From: Diospyros lotus
Lineage: Eukaryota > Streptophyta > Magnoliopsida > Ericales > Ebenaceae
NCBI RefSeq assembly: GCF_014633365.1
Contig: NC_068351.1
Coordinates: 15,754,907-15,818,906, forward strand
DNA length: 64,000 bases
Direction of reading: 5' to 3'
Part shown: positions 1-12,386 of the stretch, in pieces
How positions within the stretch are numbered: position 1 is the stretch's first letter
Layout: the number at the start of each line of letters is the position of its first letter
Position numbers and translations under genes: made by a program
The notes under the pieces: generated by a model
Databases searched by the model: none
Seen by the model: the letters and a program-made list of their open reading frames with translations, nothing else
What the model was told of the DNA's origin: nothing

Positions 1-1450
1 AAACTAAATATTTGCAGACAACAGATAATTAATTAAGTTAATTTCTATTGAGCAAAAAATATGCCACTTCACATCTATTTATAATTTTAGACTCAAAATT
101 AAACTTATTAATTTATGGTCTAAAAGAATAATCCAAACAATTATCATGACAAAATTAAAACGCATAATAAAAGTCATGAAAACAATATTACTAATTACAA
201 AAATTAGTAATTCAGAATTAAATATTTCTAAAAGAAATAATTCTGATTTTTTTATCTCAAAAATGGATTTATTATTTAATTTATAATTTTAGGCTCAAAA
301 TTAAACTAATTAATTAATGGGCCAAGAGTATAATCTAAATAATTAAATAAAAAAAACCCAACAACATGGCCCAATACAAAATTAAGCCCAAATCATTTTA
401 AATTAAAAGTTGATCCAATTTGTTAATAAAACAAATGGCCAAGTCCAAAACCAAGCCCAAGCCCAGTCCAATTGGAATAAAAACATTGGCCCAGATCTCC
501 TTCTCCAGATCTGTTCATGGATACTTCAAATGGATCGGGTCTGACCCAATTCAAATTTAATCCAGTGGGTCAACCCATCACTCCAATGGATCTTCTTTTT
601 CCCCAACACATAGGGTTTGCTGGGCAACCATGCGTCGCCGCCGCCGCTGCATTCTTCCTCCACCGCCGCCGATCGCCCTTTCACCTTCTTCGTTTAACGT
701 CGCCGGCCACGAAGACCGACGACCGACCGGTGGCTCGCAATGGCCACCATCATTCATCGGGCATTCTAGAAAATAAAAGAAGTCGCGGCCATGGTGAACA
801 GATCAAGCCATGGCCGCCATCTTCTTTCCATTAACGGCGACTATAGAGGCAGCCGTTCGATGACCCACGTCAAACCCATGATGGAGAATAGAAGACAGAG
901 GCATCAGCTATGGTGGAGCATTCACAGCGATGAGCCAAGACCCACAAAAAATCGACCATCGACTTGCTACTGGCAGCGACCATGGCGGTCACCAATGACG
1001 GGAAAAAACGACCGACCTTTGGCCATGGCAGAAGGCAAAGGGTCTCGGCCACGTTGTCATTGACCACAGCCATGGTTGTTTCAGCCTCCAGTGACGGATC
1101 TCCCACTAGCCGCGACATACGCGACCGCTGGGGATGGCCTCAGCCACCGGTCGTGACAAACACGATTGCCATCGACGACGCCTCAACCAATGCGAGATGG
1201 GCCGAGGAGCAGCAAGCCTAGCAGCCATGACAAACATGGTCGTTGGCGACTGCCTCAGTCCCGTTTGTATTGCAGAGGATAGAAAATAATTTTTACACAA
1301 AAAATATCACGAGCTACAAAAAAAAAAAATCGTGACTGGATCATAGCAAACAAAGAGACCAAAAAATTATTTCACACAAAAAAAATATCACAAGTTACTA
1401 AAACCGTGACTACGAATGGTCAATCACAACGGTGTAGACAAATAAACAAA
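1..1450. repeat. Noncoding tract, probably LTR-element interior
   Basis: The first 500 bases are AT-rich; about 500-1260 is GC-richer and carries short overlapping open frames on both strands with no recognisable domain. The tract ends at a sequence complementary to the initiator-tRNA primer-binding site (1452-1463), so if that site belongs to it, this is the leader or interior of a minus-strand LTR element lacking a detectable polymerase. That assignment is inferred from position, not homology. Confidence 0.35.
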
Positions 1451-1451
1451 A

Positions 1452-1463
1452 GCTCTGATACCA
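1452..1463 (-). other. Primer-binding-site complement (tRNA-iMet type)
   Basis: GCTCTGATACCA is the reverse complement of the TGGTATCAGAGC site used by plant copia elements to prime reverse transcription with initiator methionine tRNA. It marks a minus-strand element whose 5' LTR should lie just to the right, which fits the LTR at 1467-1876. Confidence 0.7.
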
Positions 1464-1466
1464 CTA

Positions 1467-1876
1467 TAGAATTTTTTGAATAAATAGCAAACAGTATGTA
1501 AAATACCTGGATCGCAGTGGAATAATCGAATGTGATTTGCCTAACAACTTCCATGGAAGAAAATTATAAAAGTTTTTTTATACGTCCACCCCTTGTCCGC
1601 CCAAGGCTCGAATGGTGATGCCGAAGATAGTATGTGAACGATCAAAAACTTATTCTGATTGTCGTGTATTTTTCATTAGGCTCTATGCCTATTTATAGGT
1701 ATCACACATATATAGATAAACATATCTTTATAGGAATTTGAATCTAATTCAAATTTCAATTACTTATCCCATTATATTATTAAAATTCAAATGTTAATAA
1801 ATTTGAAACAAATTCAAATTCATAACATTTATCTTATCACTAGGGAACTTATCCCAATGTAATCGCAATTCTAACA
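1467..1876 (-). mobile_element. LTR of a minus-strand LTR retrotransposon
   Basis: The right end reads TTCTAACA, followed immediately by ATCTCCCACTC, the complement of a polypurine tract. The left end follows a primer-binding-site complement; its terminal TG looks mutated to TA. A TATA box readable on the minus strand (TATAAATAG, near 1690-1698) suits an LTR promoter. Having a PBS on one side and a PPT on the other means internal sequence flanks this LTR on both sides, unlike an ordinary terminal or solo LTR. The partner LTR was not identified. Confidence 0.55.
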
Positions 1877-2399
1877 ATCTCCCACTCGGGTACATGGGAT
1901 AATGCTCAACTCATCTTCTCATACAGGACGTCAAGGGGTGCCACCTTGATGACAATGATAAGAGTATTATATCAAACAATCACCATTGCCAACATAGTAC
2001 TGCTGCAAAAAGAAATAAACGAAGGCAATGTCATCCATGCCTTAGATAATAAATAACACATCTATCAAATGCTTCTGATCTCTCAAGAGTAACCCTAAAG
2101 AACCTGACCACTACTGTTCTTTTTTCTTGCTTTTCGATGCACAAATCTCAAGAAATCGGAGGGATCTAAATAGACATGGAATGAAGCAAATCAACGGTGG
2201 AGATAAACGCTGGGGATCAGATCAACGGCTTCAATAGCAGTAGGCTAAATAACAAAATGCTAGGGAAGAATCAATCGAGCCATGAAACGACGAGGGAGGT
2301 TGCCATTTTGGGCCATCCAAACACACAGGCTCCAAAACGACAATGATTTGGACCAGCCAATGTGTGGTTGCGACCTGGCCTTCCATCCCTTATCAAAAC

Positions 2400-2700
2400 G
2401 ATAGTGTTTTTGGAGTTGATGCTTCACTATACTCAACACTAATAAAGCTTCTGTTATCTTATTTAACTGTTGCTCATGTGATTGTAAGTATCCCAACAAT
2501 TCATATGTACGGGGAATAATTTGATAAATCCTTGAATTCTTCAAAAGCAACAGCAACATGATCAAACTTTACGGGAAGTATTCACAATACCTTTTCAACA
2601 ATCTTCTATTCTGCTAACTCTTCTCCAAGTGATCTAATTTGATTCACCGCATAGGTAATTCTTGAGAAATGGATCGGATTGTGATTTTGATACCATGCCC
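2400..2700 (-). pseudogene. Copia gag fragment, decayed
   Basis: Minus-strand translation gives pieces typical of the copia gag UBN2 domain: NQIRSLGEELAE near 2620-2660, then KIVEKVL, a segment ending PVKFDHV, and GYLQSHEQQLNK (about 2440-2500). In-frame stops and the missing N-terminal part show it is not functional. No integrase or reverse transcriptase adjoins it. Its link to the LTR at 1467-1876 is uncertain, since only about 500 bases separate the LTR from gag, far too short for a pol gene. Confidence 0.6.
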
Positions 2701-4142
2701 ACAATTTTTTGCTTCATCACAAGGGTTTTTTTTTAAGGGAGGGGGACAAAATCATAATTTTTATTATATAAACTCTCAACCCATGAAGATGTCTACTCCA
2801 CATTCAAGTACTTAATATCTTAGAGCATACTGCAATGTGATGTTATTCTCTAACAGTCAAAACTAGAGTTCCATTACAATGGAGACAGAAAAAGTAAACA
2901 AAGAGTTTTTATTTTTTTGCCCATTTAAGTAGTGGCGCAAACCCTCCTTTGCATTAAACCTTAGCCCCAGCTCATAATACAGTAATGTATTAAAGATTGA
3001 AATACCCAAAATTTTGGTTCATAACAGATATGTTTCACTCGTGTTGTACTACTTCTACACAGATATGCCCCTTTTCTATTCCAAGAAGAATAAGATAATT
3101 CTGTCTAGCATTTAATTCTTCTCTGGAGAGATGGAAGGAAGGAAAAGAACTAATTAAGGGTAATTGTATTGGAGTAAATTTGACTCTATGGATTAGAAGC
3201 ATATCTTATCCAAACACGAATAAAAAAATAGAAAAATAAAAAAAGAGATGTTAAATATTCAAGAGTTCCATAAAACACAAGTAAGCTCAATCAAAAAAGA
3301 TATCAACAGGCACTATAAGTATCTATATGGGTGTAATGAGAAACACAAATCGGTTCTCCAAACTAGTAACACAATTATGTGATTAAAGTAGAAAATTCCT
3401 CTTAATAAAGAAATCACAACAATATAAGAGAATAATAATTGCATGGTGAGTTGGCTTAAAAAGAAGATTTATATTCCTCATTTTTGTGCTGCTAATTTAA
3501 TGGGTTATTATTACTTAGATTCAGGGTGTCAGACACATGGGTCAAAAGGGAGCAATGTCATTTTTCTCGTCATATATAATTTTCCTCCACTAAAGGTTTC
3601 TCAGGGCGCGAGTAGATTGTAGTTGAATGCCTTTTGCCTTTGTAGAGCAATGTCCTTTTTCTCTTGTTATATATAATTTTCCTCCACTAAAGGTTTCTCA
3701 GGGCACGAGTAGGTTATAGTTGAATGTTTTTTGCCTTTTTAATCACTACTTCACTATTCTTTTCCTATAGCTGAAGGAATTATAATTTAGATTTCGACCT
3801 TCTCATAATACTATGGTTCTCGTTAATTTTAGGGGAAACAAGGTTGCATGGAGGTGTGTATTACATGATTCAGGGACTTTTCTGTCATAGAGTCATCCAA
3901 AATGTTGAAATTCTAGGTTTTATCCCTAACTAAACCACAAATAACTATCATACTCTCATGCCAAGAAGGCATGGATACAAGTAGCTAAACAATGGAAATT
4001 CTAAAAATATTTTCTGTGATTCTTTTTCCGCAATTTATATCTCATACTTTAATAGTTAAATAACGTAAAAAATAAGTGGTTCAAGATATGATGAGATTAA
4101 TTTGTCTCTACGAAAAAAGATAACAGTAAATCTCCATCTAAC
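2701..4142. other. AT-rich sequence, no gene seen
   Basis: No coding similarity is visible on either strand. I looked specifically for the next exon of the TRB gene (the C-terminal half of the linker-histone-like domain) and did not find it, so that exon should lie left of the window. The only structure noted is the roughly 96-bp tandem duplication at 3551-3740. Confidence 0.5.
3551..3740. repeat. Two-copy tandem duplication, period about 96 bp
   Basis: The unit beginning AGCAATGTC at 3551 recurs at 3646. Both copies share a block containing TTTTCCTCCACTAAAGG, with scattered substitutions (for example GGGCGCGAG against GGGCACGAG). The spacing shifts from 95 to 97 across the unit because of small indels. 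Confidence 0.75.
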
Positions 4143-4227
4143 CTCAATAAAATTTACAATGGTACCAACATCACATCCATTTGAATCTTTTATGGCTGAA
4201 AGTGCTTCAAAGATCATTTCATGGTAC
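4143..4227 (-). CDS. TRB: TRB gene exon 3: start of linker-histone-like domain
   Basis: This 85-bp exon encodes one phase-completing base plus 28 codons. The peptide carries YHEMIFEALSAI and ends GTIVNFIE, matching the first helices of the H1/H5 (H15) domain of plant TRB proteins, which lets these factors dimerise and bind DNA non-specifically. The acceptor is TTGTTTCTAG at 4228 upward; the donor GTTAGA follows a complete GAG codon. The leading G completes the CG left by exon 2, 14.2 kb away, giving the Arg-Tyr seen in the family. No stop occurs, so the domain must continue in an exon outside the window. The exon is too short to be noticed as an open reading frame. Confidence 0.8.
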
Positions 4228-5299
4228 CTAGAAACAAGAGAATAGTTTCAGATATCTTGCAAAAAGCCAATGAAAATATGAAGAAAAGAGATGGACAAAT
4301 ATATGAACACAAATAATTTTCACATAAAAGAGAAAGGTTCAAACAATTATAACTAGTTAACAAAGATATGCTAAATTAGAACAGAAGCAATCAACAAAAA
4401 GAAAGGTCAACTGATCTACCAACTACAAAACGGGCTTCCAAGTTCCAACTGTAACCTTGATTGCAATACCACTTTGTAATGAGTCTATTTAGTTTAATTC
4501 AACTTTCTCTAGGTCTTACATCCCCAGGAATTATATTTGAATCCAATAGAAAATATATGCCAATACTATTCGCAATTACATTTATATATTAACACACAAA
4601 TGATGAAACCAATATCTATCCTAAGATTAAATCAGCTTTATGGTCCACGTTATATTTCTAAATGTTGTACTATAAAGAAACAACCAAGATAAAGCACCTT
4701 AGAACAATATAACCTTATTTAGTGTTTTCAAACCATGTTGAAAGGGTTCTTGATGAGCATCTCTGAGTAACAACCAGACATTGAAATCTAGCAACAATAA
4801 GACAAAAGAGAAGGAAACCCAAAAATATCAATTCAAAAGGAATTTGTGGGAGCCTTTTTTCACCCTTTTAGAATGTCCTTCCATCTAAATGCTTGGAATT
4901 GTAAGTTATGACAAAAGGGTAAGGGTAAAGTTTATAGCATAAATTATTGGAAACAAAATTGTTCTAAACCTAATAAACAGAAAGAACAAATTATGTTCAT
5001 GAGCCCACATTGGTAAATCCATAGAAAAGGCCTAAGTTGTGGAAACAACCTCTGTAAAGCTAGGATAAGGCTACATACAAAAAACAACCCTCTCCTAACC
5101 CTTACAAAGTGGGGAGCTTTTTGCAATGGAGACACCCATTTTAATTTTAAGGTCAAGTGTTGAGAAAAACCTATAAAATAATCTCTCAAGACATTTCTAC
5201 TAGAAGGGCAACCTCAAAAGTAGCACAACAATGACATGCTTTCTTATAATAAAGTAACAATAAACAAAGTTAAATTAAAAGGTAAAAATCTTCATGGAT
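4228..5299. other. TRB intron 2, distal unique part
   Basis: AT-rich intronic sequence between exon 3 and the old copia element. No coding exon, RNA gene or clear repeat is seen. Short open frames here, such as the minus-strand one at 4944-5189, have no recognisable domain. Confidence 0.5.
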
Positions 5300-5676
5300 T
5301 GTATACATGCTCCCTTCTCTTATGCATCTCTTGATCACTTATGCATGATGGTGCATTGTGTTATAGGAGAGAATAACTTGGAGGGAAAAAAGGCTTCTTA
5401 TATTTCTTTGTTCTCTTTTTGGATGATTGAGTACTAGGCCCTTTTATAAGCAAAAGAGAGACACATTATTGACTACAAAAAATTGAATTCTACTTGGAGA
5501 ATCCAAAAGCTTCATAGAAAGTTGTAAAAGTTTTTACTTGGAAATTGCCGAAGATCACTTTGAGATTCCAAGAGAACTTTTCAATTTTTGTCTTCCATTA
5601 AATCCATTTTTCTCTCTTAACTTCTTCGCTCTAGATTCTTCCTTTTATCTTTTGAAATTCCATGTCACTTCCAACA
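5300..5676 (-). mobile_element. 3' LTR of old copia element (left limit uncertain)
   Basis: The right end is certain: CCAACA at 5676 is followed by TTCTCCTCCTT (5677-5687), the complement of a polypurine tract. A minus-strand TATA box (TTATAAAAGGGCC, about 5438-5451) supports an LTR promoter. The matching 5' LTR is missing from the right side of the element, so the left limit cannot be fixed; 5300 is a guess. Confidence 0.45.
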
Positions 5677-5687
5677 TTCTCCTCCTT

Positions 5688-8358
5688 AAAGTTGCACCTT
5701 CAATAACTCTAAGCTACCACAAAGATGTCAGAAGGCTTTAGTCTTTAGCGACTTAGTGAATATATCCACAATTTGATCAGTTATCTTCACATGCACCAAC
5801 TTAATCTCCATAGCCTTGATGTTCTAAGATAAAGTAGAATCGAGTATCAATATGCTTCAATCTCTCATGATGAATTGGATTCTTAGCTAGAGCAACGGTT
5901 GACTTATTATTAACATATAATTTTGCTAGACTTTCTTGAACCAACTCTAACTCCTATAATAATCTCCGTAGCCAAATTGTGTGACATGCACATAACGCAC
6001 TTACAATATACTCAGCTTCACAGGTTGAAAGAGTAACAATAGACTACTTTTTCAATTAAAGACCATGTGAAAATAGTTCCTCCAAAATTAAACACATTTC
6101 CCATAATGCTTTTTCGATCATCAAAGACTCCAACCCAATCACTATCACTGTACCTAATAAGCTTTAGGTTCTACGAGGAATAATAAATCTCACTCTCGAC
6201 TATCCCACTAGTGTAATACAAAAACCTTTTTGTAGCCATTATATGTGAGCTTTTAGGTGCCTCCATGTATCAGCTTACTAGTCCAACTCCAAATAGAATA
6301 CTAAATTTGGTACAAGTTGAGTAACATAGGTTCCTAATCAAACTTTTGTAGTAGGTTGGATTCACCAACTTCCCTTCACCTTCTCTTATCAGTTTGACAC
6401 TGCACTCAACCGAAGTTTCAACCAAATGACAATCTTCCATGTAGAACATATTTAGAACCTCTAGGATATATTTGGACTATGACACAAATATCCTATTGGG
6501 ATCTTGCTTCACTTCAATCCCCAAGAAGTAAGGCATAAGCCCCAAATCAATCATCTCAAACTCATTTTCCATCAACTTTTTGAATTCTTGAATCATGGAG
6601 GGATTGTTGCCAGTGAAGATCTAATCATCTACATATTTGTAGACAAGTTGAAAATCACCTTTTAAGTTTGTCTTCAAGTATAAGGCATGCTCACAGTGGC
6701 ATCTGGAAAACCCAATTTTAGTGAAATATGCATCAATTATGGATTCCATGCTCTTAACACTTGCTTAAGCCCATATAGAGCTCTTCTCAACCAATATACT
6801 TTGTCTTCTTGCCATTTGGGAATAAATTTGAGGGGTTGATTTACATATACTTCTTCTTTAAATTACCCATTTAGGAAAGCTGACTTCACATTCATTTGGA
6901 AGAGCTTCCAATTCTTTTGGGTTGTATCAGAGATCATTAATCTAACTGTGTCAAGCTGGGCTATTGGAGCTAACACTTCTTCATTGTTAACACCTTACTT
7001 TTTCTTAAAGCCTCTGACTACCGACCTTGCAATCTCTCCTTTTTCATTTCTCTTAGTCTTAAATACCCATTTAACATCAATGGTTTTTTTATGATCACTG
7101 GGAAATGTGACAAGTTCGTAAGTGTTGTTCTTGTTGTTAATTAGTATGTATTTCTTCCTTCATGGATCTTCTCCATAAAGCTTGTTCAAATGTTAACGGA
7201 TCACAACCTACAAATAAGAAGAACATGGAGAGTTCATCATCCAACTCAATTCTTTGAGTGATGTTGTAGATATTTTGAATGTACTATATTCTCCTACATC
7301 AAGATGATCTTGGGCTTGAGATGGCAACTTTCCTCTTCCTTTTCTTCCATGACAACTTGCTTTTGTTTTTCATCTTTCTAATCCAAGAACTATTTCTCAT
7401 CAAATTAAACATCTCTAAACCCTACAACATTTTCAGTGATTTGGTTATAGAGCTTGTAGCCACTTGAGTTCTCACCATAACCCCAAAACATGCATTTTTT
7501 GCTCTTGTCTTCTAGATTTGTCCTATTTTCTTCTAGTACTTTAGTCTAAGAAATACGGCCAAAGACTTTGAGATTATCAACTCTTGGTTTCCTTAAACTC
7601 CATGCCTCATTAGTTGTAACATTCTCAATCGTCTTTGTGAAAAATCTGTTTAGTAGGTATGTTGCACACATAACTACATCTCCCCAAAATTCTTTTGGCA
7701 TCTTCCTCTCCATTAGCATGCATCGCACCACGTTGAGTATAGTTCTATTCTTCTTTTTTGAGAGTCCATTCTTCTAAGGTGTATAGGGCATAGTGAACAG
7801 GTGAACTATGTCATTCTCTTTACAAAACCTTTAAATTCATGTGAGGTATACTCCTATCTATTGTTAGTCCTCAACCACTTCAATTAACACCCACTTTGCT
7901 TCTCAACCAAGTTTTTGAACTCCTTGAATTTCTTAAGAACTTTTATTTTCTCTAACAAATAAGCACAAGTTTTGCTACTAAAATTATCAACAAATGTTAT
8001 GCTATATTTGTCCTACTGCAGTGGGATTAATGAGTTCCCAAACATCTGCGTGTACCAACTCTAGGCAATGAGATGCTGCCCTTTAACCTTTGTTTGAGAA
8101 AGACTTTTTTTGTTTTTCTATGATGCAAACTTCACAGTTCTTGCTGGGGTGATCAACTTTGGGAAAATTGGACACCATATTCTTCTCCTTCAAGATCTTT
8201 CATGCTTCAAATTTTAAATGCCCATATGTTAGGTGTCATAGTGTCAATTCATCTTCAACAATTGCCTTGAAGCACTTTGAATTGCTTATACTCAAGTGGA
8301 GTGAAAACATTCAATTCTTGGTCATTGTCACAAACGTGACTAGGATATTATTCCTATT
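5688..8358 (-). pseudogene. Old copia element: pol (integrase, RT, RNase H), decayed
   Basis: Reading the minus strand from 8358 down: a GAG-pre-integrase/integrase region full of stops, an intact stretch at 7546-7731 with MPKEFWGD and LKVFGRIS typical of the integrase C-terminal part, then reverse transcriptase with a YVDD box near 6625-6645 immediately followed by a stop, then RNase H to about 5700. Numerous stops and frameshifts make it nonfunctional. Its 5' portion lies at 16233-17250, displaced by a younger copia insertion. Confidence 0.8.
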
Positions 8359-8659
8359 TGTAGAAAAAAAGGAGAAAGGGAAGCGATATTCCCGTATAAT
8401 TTTATTGATATGAGCAAAAATATTTATACAAGAGATACCCTAAGAATTCTTCTAGATTACATCTCTATTATCTATATTTCCTTACATCTAAGACTAGATT
8501 ACAACACTATTTAAACTTACAACGAAGAGATAAAACAAAAAAGATAAAATAAAAGATAAAACAGATAAATAAAACACTAAACTCTAATTATCTAATTATC
8601 TACAAGTCTTCTTGTCTTGAAAGACTCCTTGGCTTGAAAGACTTCTTTATTCTTCAACA
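8359..8659 (-). mobile_element. 3' LTR of young copia element
   Basis: This 301-bp LTR aligns along its whole length with the LTR at 15945-16232. The main difference is an extra short AAAAGATAAAATA-type segment near 8540. Substitutions are scattered, so the insertion is not recent. Confidence 0.92.
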
Positions 8660-8669
8660 CTCCCCCTCA

Positions 8670-10071
8670 AGCTAGTGAATGGATATATACCATTCTTAGC
8701 TTGCTTACTAGCTCCTCAAAGCGCTTAATGGGTAATCATTTAGTAAGGATGTCTGCCACATGTTGATTAGATGAAACATAGGAGATATGTAGCAATCCAG
8801 ATTCCAATTTTCTTTAATAAAATACTTGTTAATCTCAATGTGCTTGATTCAATCATGTTGTATCAAGTTATGGGGAATATTTATTGCTGGTTGGTTATCA
8901 CATAATAACTTAATAGGGTGTTGTATTTGAATCTTCAAGTCTTTAAGAATTATCTTTAGCCACAAAAGTTCACACACACCAAGGGCCATAGCCCTGAATT
9001 CAGCTTCGGCACTTAATCTTGCTACCACCTCTTGTTTTTTACTCCTCCAAGACACCAAATTACTCCCTAAGAACACACAATATCTAGTTGTGGACTGTTT
9101 ATCCACTAGAAAGCCTCTATAATCTGCATTTGTGCAACCTTGAACCTTTAGATTAGCTCCTAGTGCAAACAGTATACCTTTGCCTGGTGTAGCCTTCAGA
9201 TAATGAAGAATTCTTCTTATTGTCTGCATGTGTTCCTCATTAGGGCTATGTATGAATTGACTTACTAGTCTAACTGCAAATGTTATGTTTGGCCTAGTAT
9301 GTGAGAGGTATATCAACTTACCCACCAATCTTTGGAACTGCCCTTTATCTATTGCTTCTTTAAATTGATTTTCCAACAACTTGATGTTTGGATCTACTAG
9401 AATATGTGCTCATTTTCCTCCTAGCAGACCGGTCTCAGCTTACGTTGAAATAGGAATATCCATGTTTTGGAGTAGGCTACCTCAATCCCTAAGAAGTATT
9501 TTAGTCTTCCAAGGTCCTTAATTTCTAATTCCTTAGCAAGCTTTTGTTTTAGGCCTTCTTGTTCAGTTTCATCATTATCCGTCACAATAATATCATCAAC
9601 ATAAACCAATAAAGCGGTTACCTTATTTCTTATATATTTGATGAAGAGAATGTGGTCCCCTCAACTTTGATGGTAGCCCATAGTATTCATTGCTATAGAA
9701 AATCACTCAAACCAGGCTCATGGTGACTGCTTGAGTCCATATAATGCCTTCTTCAACCTGTACACCTGTCCTGCTTTGTTCTGTGAAAAACTTGGAGGTA
9801 ATTCCATGAACACCTCTTCCTTTAAATCCCCATGTAAAATGCATTTTTAACATCAAATTGTTGCAACTTCCACCCTAGATTAGCTGGTAATGATATTAGT
9901 ACTCGAACAGTTGTCATCTTGGCTACTGGGGCAAAGGTCTCAAGGTAATCAATCCTATAGGATTGAGTGTAGCCCTTGGAAACTAACCTTGCCTTGTATC
10001 TTTCAAGGGTACCATCATCTTTATACTTTAAATTGAAGATTCACCTACAACCCACATGTCTAACTCCCTTA
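8670..10071 (-). pseudogene. Young copia: RT C-terminal half and RNase H
   Basis: On the minus strand from 10071 down, reverse transcriptase resumes after the solo LTR with KGVRHVGCR and YKARLVSKGYTQ-type sequence. It continues to the catalytic box YVDDIIV (9588-9609) and DLGRLKYFLGIEV. RNase H follows at 8849-9379 with YLSHTRPNITFAV, SWRSKKQEVVARLSAEAEFR and CDNQPAI, ending near 8676 with YIHSLA and a stop just before the PPT. Several in-frame stops break the product. The family role is cDNA synthesis and RNA removal inside virus-like particles. Confidence 0.85.
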
Positions 10072-12381
10072 TGTAACACCCCGCCTTACACGAGTGCGTC
10101 ACTATAAGGAAATTCCCAGGGATCCTTTTTTTTTTTTTTTAAATAACATCATCACGTGCGGTGCTTCATGAACAACCTTTTCATGCACACACAGGATCCC
10201 GAAAACCCCAGTCTTGCCAGTTTAACTTAACAAGATCAATAATCTTAACAACTAAACGAGACATACCATAACGCAACGGATACATTAACATCAAACACCG
10301 TGATTCTTACATAGTATTTCCATAACAAAAATACGTAATACAGATAACCAAATGATAACAACGTTATCGTACCACTATTCATACATAAGCTAAAATACAT
10401 ACTAAAACCCCAAAAAGGTTACAACAACTATCAATCTAAGCACCATTGACCTTCAACCGACCATATCCTTGCTCTCGTAGTAGTCACTGGCTAGAACATT
10501 GAACGTTCCAGGGGCGTAACCCAAGTTAGATGACAAAACATCTAAGTGACGACATGAAACAGTTTACATAATACAAGAAAGACATACGAGCATAGCATAC
10601 AAAAACAAAACGACATGCAACATGTCTAACTTGAGAAATCTCCCTGACATACTCAACCTCCCGTGGAAAATCCATTCCACACACCGTTGGGGTTGACCTT
10701 GCCGCGACATACTTAATCTCTCGAGTGCCCTACCGTGTCACTCGTTCACCAGGATTAACCTTGTCCCATTCTCAAGAAAACCCCATTCCGTCCCATACGG
10801 ACCCAATAACGACACGAAAATCAATGCCCCGATGACATGAAAATCACACGCCATGCACCGACTCTTTTGCAAGTAAAAATAGTTGATGCAATATACCACA
10901 TGATCAATATGCAAATAATGCCATGAATACATAAATAAAACGCATAAGCATAGCATCCCGAGTTCCAGTAAAATTGCTCACCCAAACTCACTACACTCAC
11001 ACCAAGACATTTCCAAAACAAGGGTAAAACTAGAGTCAGACCACTCACCTGAATGTATTCAGATCGCCTGGATCCTAGTGAAATGCCTCGATTTGCGTGC
11101 CAAATCACAAACACTTGAACTTGCAGTCAACCTCGAACTATATCACTTCCTAAACCCCATATTTAATTAAGGAGGCATTAAAATCCACTTTCCTCAATTT
11201 TTCCATAATTTCCTCTATTTTCTCCCCTTTTTTCACCTCGATAATTCAAAAATAATTATCTCCTCAGGCATTTTCCAAAATATTTTAACACGATAATTCC
11301 TAAAATAATTAAAAAAAATACTGAAAGAAAATTACCAATTTGCCCCTGTCACACGCGCCCTGCGCGTGAAGGATGGCGCGTGCAGCCACGCGCCAATCAT
11401 CTTCCTCAATTTCCCGACCCCAGCAACTGCTCCGATGGACAAGCGAAGGGTACCCCCTTCAAGCCCTTGTCCATTTGATCACAACGGCACCGATCGCCCC
11501 CCGAAAGGACACCGAAGGTGCCCCAAACGGGTCGTTACAGGCGGCGGTAAGCGGATCACCTCCAGATTCCAACCGACCTTCAAACACGGTCGATTTTCTT
11601 GCTAAATTTCGGCTAACCCTCACCATCTTTTATAGCAAAATCCAGCCACTTCCTGGCCAATCACCGGCCAAACCTTGGCCCATACGAAACCCCTCGTCGT
11701 ATAGCACCTCCCCCAGGCCCTACCGTGGCCATCCCATTGCCAGAGACAGCTCCAGGTGCGATAGAAGGCAGCGGCCTTTTTTGGCTTGTTGTGTTCACAT
11801 TGCCAGATTTTGTTTTATTGCATTTTGACCCCTTGCTTTCTTCTAATGACATTTCCATCCTTTCCATGATACCCCTGATAAATCCAACTATACCACTAAG
11901 ACCCACAAGTTTAGTACATCTCATTTGACCCTCGAAATTCTTGAAAAATTACCGTTTTAACCTCCCTCGGGCAAATTTAGAAAATTACACGTAGGCCCGA
12001 TTGATCGTTTTGACCTTATATCCATTCGTTTTCAACCCGAAATCACTTAAGGGTTGTTCTATACATAAAATATAGGTCCTTGACACACTCCGTTGACTTT
12101 TCAGATGTCTCCTACGTCAATTCGGTTTCCTCAGCCCGGTCGACAGTTGTACCGAAAACTGTTCCCGATCCAATTTCTTTCATCAATAAAAATCATAATT
12201 CGTACTACTTGTCAATACTATACCATTTTCCTTGGCTATCTAGGGTCCAGGGTACTCCCTCCAGTTGATTCGATCACTTAAGACTACGACAGTATGTCCT
12301 ATAGCCTTATTTTTGCGATAATTCCACTTGTACCTTTCATTAATTTCCATTTATAGCCTCAAGAAATTCTTGGGTATTACA
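10072..12381 (-). mobile_element. Solo LTR (2310 bp), Ty3/gypsy Tekay-like
   Basis: The sequence starts TGTAACACCC and ends GGGTATTACA, the terminal inverted form typical of Del/Tekay-type gypsy LTRs. It is bounded by a perfect 5-bp target duplication, CCTTA (10067-10071 and 12382-12386). Removing it and one CCTTA rejoins the copia reverse transcriptase between LVSQPKV and GVRHVGCR. There is no internal coding region, PBS or PPT, so this is a solo LTR left by LTR-LTR recombination. Minus orientation is inferred from resemblance to the 36196-38303 LTR. Open frames inside it (for example 151 codons at 11373-11828) have no recognisable domain. Confidence 0.88.
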
Positions 12382-12386
12382 CCTTA

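Noticed and set aside
517..1300. Several overlapping open frames of 64-105 codons
   Set aside because: They overlap on both strands in a GC-richer noncoding tract next to a PBS and show no domain or exon structure.
2687..2699. Second PBS complement (TTTTGATACCATG)
   Set aside because: It matches the PBS poorly and the following sequence is unrelated to the LTR at 1467-1876.
11366..11928. Open frames up to 151 codons
   Set aside because: They lie wholly inside the solo LTR bounded by CCTTA duplications and have no recognisable domain.
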